Part shown: positions 1-5,828 of the stretch, in pieces
Numbering within the stretch: the first letter of the stretch is position 1
How the letters are laid out: the number at the start of each line of letters is the position of its first letter
Origin: UBA1049 sp964522305
Lineage (GTDB): Bacteria > Bacillota > Clostridia > Oscillospirales > CAG-382
NCBI GenBank assembly: GCA_964522305.1
Contig: CAZFVM010000090.1
Location: forward strand, 1 to 5,828
Direction of reading: 5' to 3'
Length of the DNA stretch: 5,828 bases
Made by a program: the position numbers and the translations under genes
Notes under the pieces: generated by a model
The model's database searches: none
The model's input: the letters and a program-made list of their open reading frames with translations, nothing else
Told to the model about the DNA's origin: nothing

Positions 1-2940
1 TGCCTCGTACTCACCCGTGGTGCCCGGAAAAATCGGTATAAGTACTTTTGGCTTTACGTCCTTTATTATATTTGGAACAGAGATCTTCTGTCTTTGTGTT
101 GCGACAAATTTTGGAGATGAGCTATTATTAATCGGGAAAACTGGACTTAGCCTTTCTTCAGATGTTTTTAAAAGTTCTGACAGGCTTATCTTTTCAGATT
201 TGTAGGTAACGTAACTGTCTTTGGTTGTTCTGCCGAGTAATAAAAGGGATTTCTGCGGCTTTGATGTTTCTATAACAAAACTGCCGGGCAGATAGTCAAA
301 CAGCATATCGAGATTTATATCAGAATATGCAAACCCCTTCTTGTTCCCGACTGCCATTTTAAAAATCGCAGAAGCAACTCCTCCAAAGGTAGGTGTGGAA
401 ATAGATAACAATTCGCCTCTTCCCGCTATATCCTTCAGAAGTTGAAGGTTTTCCTTAAAACTCTCAGGTATAACTTTTTGGTTTTTTGTCTCGGTCTTTA
501 ACAGGTACACATGTCCATCTTCTGATTTGAATTCCGGCGTTATGATATTGTCGACATTATTCGTCGTGACAGCAAAAGATATTAATGTGGGAGGTACATC
601 CAAATCCTCAAAAGACCCGCTCATCGAATCTTTACCGCCAATTGAGGGAACTTGAAAATCCAATTGAGCTTGCAATGCACCCAATAGCGCAGCAAAAGGA
701 CGTCCCCATCTTACCGAGTCTCCTCCAAGCCTGGGAAAATACTCTTGAAAACTAAGATAACAATCTTCTACATTCGGTCCAACACAATACAGTTTTGCGA
801 TAGATTCCACCACAGCATTGTAAGCACCGGCAAAAGAGTCCATTTCGCTAATAAACGGATTAAAGCCGTAAGAAAACACGCTGCAGGTTTTGGAACGTCC
901 GTTCTCTGTTGGAATTTCGGATACCATTGCCTGAATCGGAGTTTTTTGATGTTGCCCGCCAAACGGCATAAGTACAGTGTTTCCTCCTGCGGTGGCATCA
1001 AAAATCTCACTAAGCCCTTCTTGAGAGCAGGAGTTTAAATCACCGCTAACTGCTTTCATGCCGTCTAAGAAGGAGGAAAACTGCGGTGTCTTCAGAACTT
1101 TTCGGTCTTTTACAGTCACCCCGGCTTTTTTGGAAGCTCCGTTAGTGTTCAAAAATTCCCGGGATAAATCAACTATTATATTTTCTTGCCATATCATTCT
1201 CAAGCGGTTAGTATTTGTAACTGTTGCTACAACAGTGGCTTCCAAGTTCTCGTCTTTTGCCAAGCTGATTGCTTTGTTTGCATCGTCGGGGTGTACTACA
1301 ATAGCCATTCTTTCTTGGGATTCACTTATTGCAATCTCAGTTCCGTTTAACCCTCGGTACTTAACAGGCACTCTGTCAAGATATATATCCAAACTATCTG
1401 CAAGCTCTCCAATAGCAACAGAAACTCCGCCTGCTCCAAAATCATTACAACGCTTTATCAACTTAGAAAACTCCGGGTTTCTAAACAACCGCAATAGCTT
1501 TCTTTCTTCCATGGGGTCACCCTTTTGCACCTCGGCACCAAAAACATCAAGGGAGTCCGAGCTATGAGACTTGGAAGAGCCGGTGGCTCCTCCGCAACCG
1601 TCTCTGCCTGTTTTACCACCGACAAGAATAACCACATCCTTTGGCTGGGGTGTCATTCTAATAACATTTTTTCTAGGGACTGCTGCCAGCACAGCGCCGA
1701 CTTCCATGCGCTTTGCTGTGTATCCATCGTGATAAATCTCTTCTACCAAACCTGCAGGGACACCTATAGTATTGCCGTAAAAAGAATATCCGTCTGCAGC
1801 TTGGGTAACGATTTGACGCTGGGGTAACTTGCCGGGAATAGTATTTTTTATAGGTGTCAACGGATTTCCCGCACCCGTGACCCTCATCGCTTGATAAACA
1901 TAACCTCTACCGGATAAAGGATCCCTTATACAACCGCCAAGGCAAGTAGAAGCGCCGCCATAGGGCTCTATCTCGGTAGGATGGTTGTGGGTTTCGTTTT
2001 TGAACAGCAATAGGTATTCTTCTTTGTCTTTTTTATCTTCTATTTCTAAATCAACAACTACAGTACAGGCGTTTACTTCCTCGGAATCGTCAACTTTAGA
2101 CGCCAATCCTATGCTTTTTAAATATTTACTGCCGATTGTGGCAATGTCCATTAGTGTAACAGGCTTAGTTATGCCGAGCCTCTCACGGATTTTTTTGTAG
2201 TTCTCAAAACCGGCGGCTACTTGCTTGTCATGTATATCAATATCCACTAAATGAGTAAAAAAAGTAGTATGTCTGCAATGATCAGACCAATAGGTATCAA
2301 TCATTTTTAGCTCTGTTTCGAAGGGGTCTCTATCTTCTGACTTGAAATAGTCTCTGCAAAGCTTGAGATCTTCCAAATCCATAGCGAATCCTTGTTGTAT
2401 CAAAAACTCCTCTAACTTATTGTCATCTAAGTCCTTAAAGCCGGTATATATTTGTATAGGCTCTGCTTTTTTCCAATGTCTGTTATCCAAAGAGTTTATC
2501 TTGCAATCTATCGCCCTGCTATCAACAGGGTTCATGACTGCAGATTTTATTTTTTCTTTGTCGGCGTCAGACATTTGACCATACAGCAAAAAAGCCAGGG
2601 AAACATTGACTTCAACGCCCGAAGCATCTTCATACAAATTCAGGCATTGGAGCAGCGAGTCCTCTCTTTGATCAAACTGTCCCGGCAGATATTGGATGCA
2701 TAAATTGAACTCTGCGTCATCAGGCAGATTATTATAAGTGTTATCGGTGTAAGGGTCTGCAAGTACCGTGGCAACAACTCTATTAAATAATTCGGTGCTT
2801 ATGCCACTTATCTCATAACGATGTAATATGCGAAGCTTTGTAAGAGTATTAATGCCATAAATAGTCTTTAGCTCTGAGAGCAGCAAATTGGGCTTTTCGG
2901 AAAACCTGTCTTTTTTTTCTACATAAATCGTGTGGACCAT
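1..2940 (-). CDS. purL: Phosphoribosylformylglycinamidine (FGAM) synthase, large single-chain form, 3' end cut by window edge
   Basis: Step 4 of purine synthesis: converts FGAR, glutamine and ATP to FGAM in the cytoplasm. The minus-strand frame is open for 980 codons from ATG 2940 to base 1, with no stop. Motifs seen in order: N-terminal PurS-like segment beginning MVHTIYVEKK; linker ending in WSDHCRHTTF (about 218-227); first synthetase half with KNETHNHPTEIEPYGG (314-329) and CLGGCIRDPLSGRGYVYQAM (333-352), the ATP/FGAR-binding signature; GGKTGRDGCGGATGSS (441-456); NDFGAGGVSVAIGELADS (499-516); second, degenerate half with RWGRPFAALLGA (744-755) and SIGGKDSMSG (766-775). The last residues, KPKVLIPIFPGTTGEYEA (963-980), open the class I glutaminase domain, whose catalytic Cys and His/Glu lie beyond the left edge. 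Full-length members are about 1,230-1,260 aa, so some 250-280 residues are missing. The start is fixed by the AAAGGTGA site just upstream and by the family N-terminus. It follows purD by 12 nt. Confidence 0.97.
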   Translation of the reverse strand, partial: MVHTIYVEKKDRFSEKPNLLLSELKTIYGINTLTKLRILHRYEISGISTELFNRVVATVLADPYTDNTYNNLPDDAEFNLCIQYLPGQFDQREDSLLQCLNLYEDASGVEVNVSLAFLLYGQMSDADKEKIKSAVMNPVDSRAIDCKINSLDNRHWKKAEPIQIYTGFKDLDDNKLEEFLIQQGFAMDLEDLKLCRDYFKSEDRDPFETELKMIDTYWSDHCRHTTFFTHLVDIDIHDKQVAAGFENYKKIRERLGITKPVTLMDIATIGSKYLKSIGLASKVDDSEEVNACTVVVDLEIEDKKDKEEYLLLFKNETHNHPTEIEPYGGASTCLGGCIRDPLSGRGYVYQAMRVTGAGNPLTPIKNTIPGKLPQRQIVTQAADGYSFYGNTIGVPAGLVEEIYHDGYTAKRMEVGAVLAAVPRKNVIRMTPQPKDVVILVGGKTGRDGCGGATGSSKSHSSDSLDVFGAEVQKGDPMEERKLLRLFRNPEFSKLIKRCNDFGAGGVSVAIGELADSLDIYLDRVPVKYRGLNGTEIAISESQERMAIVVHPDDANKAISLAKDENLEATVVATVTNTNRLRMIWQENIIVDLSREFLNTNGASKKAGVTVKDRKVLKTPQFSSFLDGMKAVSGDLNSCSQEGLSEIFDATAGGNTVLMPFGGQHQKTPIQAMVSEIPTENGRSKTCSVFSYGFNPFISEMDSFAGAYNAVVESIAKLYCVGPNVEDCYLSFQEYFPRLGGDSVRWGRPFAALLGALQAQLDFQVPSIGGKDSMSGSFEDLDVPPTLISFAVTTNNVDNIITPEFKSEDGHVYLLKTETKNQKVIPESFKENLQLLKDIAGRGELLSISTPTFGGVASAIFKMAVGNKKGFAYSDINLDMLFDYLPGSFVIETSKPQKSLLLLGRTTKDSYVTYKSEKISLSELLKTSEERLSPVFPINNSSSPKFVATQRQKISVPNIIKDVKPKVLIPIFPGTTGEYEA

Positions 2941-2944
2941 TCTT

Positions 2945-2952
2945 TCACCTTT
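2945..2952 (-). promoter_or_regulatory. Ribosome binding site of purL
   Basis: Read on the minus strand, AAAGGTGA lies 4 nt before the ATG at 2940. It fills most of the 12-nt gap after the purD stop codon (TAA, 2955-2953). It decides the purL start and suggests that ribosomes finishing purD could re-initiate on purL. No terminator hairpin fits in this gap. Confidence 0.8.
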
Positions 2953-4239
2953 TTAATTATTTTTTGTTTTAATATTTAAAGCTTTTAACCCGATATCTTT
3001 GCGATAATACTTACCTTCAAACAAAACGTTCTGAGCATATTCGTAAGATAAGTCTACTGCTGTTTGCAGATTATCTCCTATAGCGGTTATACCCAAAACC
3101 CTGCCGCCGGATGAAACAAGACCTTCGTTCTTTTTCTTTGTTCCCGAGTGATATATAAATATGTCGTCAACATTGTTGAGTGCGGTAAACGTAATCTCTT
3201 TATCTGTTTCGTAATAACCGGGATATCCTGTTGAAGCCAGAACAACACAACAAGCCGCTTTGTCTTTGAAGGTAACCTTTGCTTCACCGAGTCTTTGTTC
3301 GCTTACCGCAATCATAATAGAAAGCAGGTCTTCGTTCAACAAAGGTAAAACCGCTTGGGTCTCGGGATCACCGAACCTGCAGTTGTATTCGATGACTTTG
3401 GGACCTTTATCGGTAAGAATAAGCCCGAAGTATAAACAACCTTTAAATGGCCGATTCTTCTCATTCATGGCTTTTACAGTTGGTAAAAAAATCTCTTTTA
3501 TGCAGCGGGCTTCAACTTCCTTTGTGTAATATGGATTTGGGGCTATGACCCCCATTCCACCGGTGTTTGGACCTTTGTCGCCATCAAAAATCCTCTTGTG
3601 ATCCATAGAAGATACCATGGGGATCAAAGTGTCGCCATCGGTAAAGGACAAAACGGTAACTTCGGGACCGACTAAGAATTCCTCTATAACTATAGTATCG
3701 CCGCTAACGCCAAATTTTTTGTCTTTCATAATAGAATCAATGGCAAATATCGCTTCAGACTCATTTTGGGCGATTATTACACCTTTTCCAAAAGCAAGAC
3801 CGTCTGCCTTAATTACAATCGGATATTCCCTATTATCCTTGATAAATTCAACAGCAGACTCCGGATTGTTAAAGATAATATATCCTGCAGTGGGTATATT
3901 ATACTCTTTCATTAGTTGTTTCGAAAACACTTTGCTGCCTTCTATAATTGCCGCTTTTTTACTCGGACCAAAACAGGGTATACCCACGCCTTCTAAAAGG
4001 TCAACCAATCCGTCTACCAATGGATTGTCCGGAGCAACTACCGCGAAGTCAATCTCGGCGTCAGCCGCAAACTTAGTAATGCCGTCGAAGTCCATGGCGG
4101 AAATGTCTATGCATTCTGCGTCGGCAGCGATTCCCCCGTTTCCGGGCAGGCAATATATCTTTTTGCATAAGGGGCTTTTGCTTATGCTTTGGACCAAAGC
4201 ATGTTCCCTGCCGCCGCCTCCAATAACCATAATATTCAT
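2953..4239 (-). CDS. purD: Phosphoribosylamine-glycine ligase (GAR synthetase)
   Basis: Step 2 of purine synthesis: ATP-dependent ligation of glycine to 5-phosphoribosylamine, giving GAR; a cytoplasmic ATP-grasp enzyme. Its 428 aa is the usual length of monofunctional bacterial PurD. Seen in order: N-terminal domain with GGGGREHA (7-14) and PGNGGIA (32-38); VVAPDNPLVDGLVD (67-80), where many homologues have GPE for APD; ATP-grasp region with EGSKVFSK (100-107), KADGLAFGKGV (144-154; Phe150 where Ala or Leu is usual) and EEFLVGPEVTVLSF (186-199); DHKRIFDGDKGPNTGGMGV (213-231); the family signature EYNCRFGDPETQ (284-295), containing metal-binding acidic residues; and C-terminal domain with GGRVLGITAIG (378-388) and YYRKDIG (411-417). 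The start is supported by a GGAAGGT site and by the conserved MNIMVIGGGG opening. It sits 49 nt after the AICAR transformylase gene and 12 nt before purL. A long open frame on the opposite strand is a shadow. Confidence 0.98.
   Translation of the reverse strand: MNIMVIGGGGREHALVQSISKSPLCKKIYCLPGNGGIAADAECIDISAMDFDGITKFAADAEIDFAVVAPDNPLVDGLVDLLEGVGIPCFGPSKKAAIIEGSKVFSKQLMKEYNIPTAGYIIFNNPESAVEFIKDNREYPIVIKADGLAFGKGVIIAQNESEAIFAIDSIMKDKKFGVSGDTIVIEEFLVGPEVTVLSFTDGDTLIPMVSSMDHKRIFDGDKGPNTGGMGVIAPNPYYTKEVEARCIKEIFLPTVKAMNEKNRPFKGCLYFGLILTDKGPKVIEYNCRFGDPETQAVLPLLNEDLLSIMIAVSEQRLGEAKVTFKDKAACCVVLASTGYPGYYETDKEITFTALNNVDDIFIYHSGTKKKNEGLVSSGGRVLGITAIGDNLQTAVDLSYEYAQNVLFEGKYYRKDIGLKALNIKTKNN
4165..4202 (-). 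repeat. Two overlapping inverted repeats inside the start of purD
   Basis: Seen directly: atgctttggaccaaagcat (4184-4202) is a perfect odd palindrome with 9-bp arms around one base. gcataag (4165-4171) and cttatgc (4181-4187) form 7-bp arms around a 9-base loop. The two share bases 4184-4187, so in the purD mRNA they could not both fold completely. They cover codons 13-25 of purD. No U-tract follows, so this is not an intrinsic terminator. A function (operator or mRNA switch) is speculative, and the conserved protein sequence may be the whole explanation. Confidence 0.5.
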
Positions 4240-4246
4240 ATTCGCT

Positions 4247-4253
4247 ACCTTCC
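4247..4253 (-). promoter_or_regulatory. Ribosome binding site of purD
   Basis: Read on the minus strand, GGAAGGT lies 7 nt before the ATG at 4239. It is in the AT-rich 49-nt spacer (4240-4288) between the AICAR transformylase stop codon and purD. The spacer has no hairpin with a following T-tract. Confidence 0.8.
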
Positions 4254-4288
4254 AATATCTATTAGAAAAAAATTATATATTGTTATTA

Positions 4289-5464
4289 TCAATGATGAAA
4301 TAGCCTTATTCCGGTAAAAGCCATAACCATGCCATATAAATCACAGGCATTAATCACCAAGTCATCTCGTATAGACCCTCCGGGTTGTGCCACGAATTTA
4401 ACACCGCTGGCTGCAGCTCTGTCAATGTTGTCAGAAAAAGGAAAGAACGCATCACTGCCCAGTGAAACATCGGTAATGGTCTTAAGATAAAGGGATTTTT
4501 CTTCTTTGGCAAAAGTAGTCGGTTTTTCGGAAAATATTTCCTGCCAGGAGTTTCCTTTTAGCAATTCATCTTCATAGCCGGATACATATAAATCAATAGA
4601 ATTGTCCCTCACAGGCCTTGTGACACTGTCCTTGAAAGGTAGATTCAACACCTTCGGATGTTGCCTTAAAAAGAAATTGTCTGCTTTACCCGCCGCCAAG
4701 CGAGTGCAATGAATTCTGGATTGTTGGCCTGCCCCTACTCCAATTGCTTGACCGTTGTATGCAAAGCACACTGAGTTTGATTGGGTATACTTTAAAGTAA
4801 TCAAAGCAACTAAAAGGTCTCTTTTTGCATTATCGTGCAAGTCGGTATTCTTGGTTGTAATATTGGATAAATGCTCCGAGATGATCTTAACATCATTGCG
4901 CTTTTGTTCAAAGGTTAAGCCAAAAACCTGTTTTGTCTCTATTTGATCCGGAACATAATTTCTGTCAATTACTATAATATTATAACTGCCTTTTCGCTTT
5001 GACTTTAGAACTTCCAGTGCCTCGGGAGTGTACCCGGGAGCTATAACTCCGTCGGAAACCTCTCGTTGTATAATTTTTGCCGTTTCCAAGTCACAGGTGT
5101 CGCTAAGGGCTATGAAATCTCCGAAAGAGCTGACACGATCTGCTCCCCTGGCTCTGGCATATGCTATCGCCAAAGGAGATAGCTTTAGATCATCCACAAA
5201 AAACGCTTTTTCCTCTGTTTCTGACAATGCAATAGCTACAGCGGCACCCGCAGGACTAACATGCTTGAAGGAAGCGGCAGAGGGCAATTCCGTCGCCTGT
5301 CTCAATTCACTTACAAGCTGCCAACCGTTTAAAGCATCCAAAAAGTTAATATATCCGGGATTTCCGTTAATAACAGTTATTGGCAAACTGTCTTTATTTG
5401 TATAAATTCTTGATGGGATTTGATTGGGGTTACATCCATACTTTAATGTAATCTCCTTTGACAT
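4289..5464 (-). CDS. purH: AICAR transformylase, stand-alone (lacks the IMP cyclohydrolase domain of classical PurH)
   Basis: Step 9 of purine synthesis: transfers a formyl group from 10-formyltetrahydrofolate to AICAR, giving FAICAR. The 391 aa match only the C-terminal half of bifunctional PurH/ATIC. The protein begins at ITLKYGCNPNQ, where the transformylase domain starts, and has no N-terminal MGS-like cyclohydrolase domain. Key motifs: SFKHVSPAGAA (65-75) with the catalytic Lys67-His68 pair; YARARGADRVSSFGDF (102-117); REVSDGVIAPGY (134-145); KYTQSNSVCFAYNGQAIG (225-242); GAGQQSRIHCTRLA (244-257); SDAFFPFSDNIDRA (337-350); C-terminus IRLFHH. These resemble human ATIC more than E. coli PurH, which has KHANPCG at the catalytic site. 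The start at 5464 is set by AGAGGT overlapping the end of the preceding gene. The upstream neighbour supplies the missing cyclohydrolase, so the pair replaces one bifunctional PurH. Archaeal stand-alone versions are sometimes called purH2. Confidence 0.96.
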   Translation of the reverse strand: MSKEITLKYGCNPNQIPSRIYTNKDSLPITVINGNPGYINFLDALNGWQLVSELRQATELPSAASFKHVSPAGAAVAIALSETEEKAFFVDDLKLSPLAIAYARARGADRVSSFGDFIALSDTCDLETAKIIQREVSDGVIAPGYTPEALEVLKSKRKGSYNIIVIDRNYVPDQIETKQVFGLTFEQKRNDVKIISEHLSNITTKNTDLHDNAKRDLLVALITLKYTQSNSVCFAYNGQAIGVGAGQQSRIHCTRLAAGKADNFFLRQHPKVLNLPFKDSVTRPVRDNSIDLYVSGYEDELLKGNSWQEIFSEKPTTFAKEEKSLYLKTITDVSLGSDAFFPFSDNIDRAAASGVKFVAQPGGSIRDDLVINACDLYGMVMAFTGIRLFHH

Positions 5465-5466
5465 AT

Positions 5467-5828
5467 TTACCTCTTTTCTGTTGTGTCCGTGTTTATGTTA
5501 TAAAAAATCTCTTTTGTTTTGTCGGTCTTGATATTAATCTCAACTGCAAACAGTGATACTTTGTAAGCTGGATTTAAAGAATCCCACATTCTTGCTGCAT
5601 ATTCTTCTATGGGTAGGTCAATTCTAACCAAAACAGGTTCACCCTCAAAGGACTCCAAAGGGTCGTTATTGTTTTTGTATGTGTGAATGAAATGACCATA
5701 TCCGGGCATAACATTGGTATATTCGTAAAAAAATCTCTCACACCCATCGTTAACAGGCGCTTTTTTTAGAATAGATAACTTATAATCGAACTCTTTGTCT
5801 TTTTTACTAATTAAACCGCTGATTCTTG
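5467..5828 (-). CDS. purO: IMP cyclohydrolase, archaeal PurO-type, C-terminal part (5' end beyond window edge)
   Basis: Step 10 of purine synthesis: closes the ring of FAICAR to give IMP. The frame stays open from the right edge to TAA at 5469-5467, giving 119 codons; the N-terminal half is outside. An internal Met at codon 5709-5707 is not the start, because recognisable family sequence continues upstream of it. Seen: RISGLI and YKLSILKKAP, then CERFFYEY, then GYGHFIHTYKNNNDPLESFE followed by GEPVLV, then MWDSLNPAYKVSLFAVEI. From memory, this order (RISG, ILK, GHFIHTY, SFEGEP, W..LN...KVSLF) fits the bacterial members of the IMP_cyclohyd family (PF07826), about 200-240 aa long and unrelated to the N-terminal domain of PurH. 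Its stop lies 2 nt before the AICAR transformylase start, and that enzyme lacks its own cyclohydrolase domain, which supports the call. No biochemical proof can be read from sequence; another ring-closing variant is conceivable but unlikely. Confidence 0.85.
   Translation of the reverse strand, partial: RISGLISKKDKEFDYKLSILKKAPVNDGCERFFYEYTNVMPGYGHFIHTYKNNNDPLESFEGEPVLVRIDLPIEEYAARMWDSLNPAYKVSLFAVEINIKTDKTKEIFYNINTDTTEKR
5469..5474 (-). promoter_or_regulatory. Ribosome binding site of the AICAR transformylase gene, embedded in the end of purO
   Basis: Read on the minus strand, AGAGGT lies 4 nt before the ATG at 5464. It consists of the last bases of the purO Lys-Arg codons plus the first base of its TAA stop. 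Translation of the two genes is therefore probably coupled, which would keep the step 9 and step 10 enzymes in proportion. Confidence 0.75.

Noticed and set aside
768..1010. An 80-codon minus-strand frame overlapping purL
   Set aside because: It is in a different frame from the intact purL reading frame over the same bases and has no recognisable motif.
1058..1567. A 169-codon plus-strand open frame, and several shorter ones between 745 and 2703
   Set aside because: All lie antisense to the uninterrupted purL frame, which carries the family motifs throughout; no independent start signal or domain was seen.
1..2940. Possibility that purL is broken, since no complete open frame is bounded by start and stop here
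   Set aside because: Codon-by-codon reading of the minus strand from 2940 to 1 shows no stop and continuous family sequence; the gene only runs off the window.
4272..4277. A perfect TATAAT on the minus strand between the transformylase gene and purD, with TTGATA nearby upstream
   Set aside because: The two hexamers are only about 9 nt apart, and the hexamer at the normal 17-nt spacing matches the -35 consensus at about two of six bases. The stretch is simply AT-rich, so I do not call a promoter.
3617..4303. A 228-codon open frame on the plus strand opposite purD
   Set aside because: It lies almost wholly antisense to a strongly conserved purD, shows no recognisable domain, and its composition (runs of Ser, Pro, Ile, Leu) is what reverse-complemented coding sequence gives.
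5163..5183. A 6-bp inverted repeat (gctatc/gatagc, 9-base loop) inside the transformylase gene
   Set aside because: Such short repeats are expected by chance in a window of this size; no T-tract or positional link to a gene start.
1..5828. Purine riboswitch, PurR box, CRISPR array, tRNA or mobile element
   Set aside because: Nothing of the kind was seen. The window is almost all coding, the gaps are 2, 49 and 12 nt, and the operon's leader would lie beyond the right edge.

Overview
The window is a stretch of a de novo purine biosynthesis operon read entirely from the minus strand. In transcription order (right to left) it holds: the C-terminal half of an archaeal-type IMP cyclohydrolase (purO-like, cut by the right edge); a stand-alone AICAR transformylase (the C-terminal half of classical PurH, complete, 391 aa); GAR synthetase purD (complete, 428 aa); and a large single-chain FGAM synthase purL (980 codons present, cut by the left edge at the start of its glutaminase domain). 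Together they cover steps 2 (PurD), 4 (PurL), 9 (AICAR transformylase) and 10 (IMP cyclohydrolase) of IMP synthesis.

The organism is most likely a low-GC Firmicute of the class Clostridia. The base composition is AT-rich (about 40% GC by eye). There are strong GGAGG-like ribosome binding sites before each complete gene. PurL is the single-chain form with the N-terminus typical of Clostridia, and a PurO-type cyclohydrolase next to a separate AICAR transformylase is, as far as I recall, also seen in that group. The standard genetic code is used (stops TAA, TGA, TAA; no in-frame stops elsewhere).

The layout is very compact. There are 2 nt between purO and purH, 49 nt between purH and purD, and 12 nt between purD and purL. 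No terminator or convincing promoter lies between them, so one polycistronic mRNA is likely, with its promoter and any purine-responsive control upstream of the right edge. No stretch over 300 bases is gene-free; essentially the whole window codes on the minus strand.

I found no previously undescribed system. The points worth a second look are the unfused, non-homologous solution for the last two purine steps, the strikingly eukaryote-like AICAR transformylase, a pair of overlapping, mutually exclusive inverted repeats early in purD, and an unusual version of a normally conserved motif at the start of the PurL glutaminase domain.
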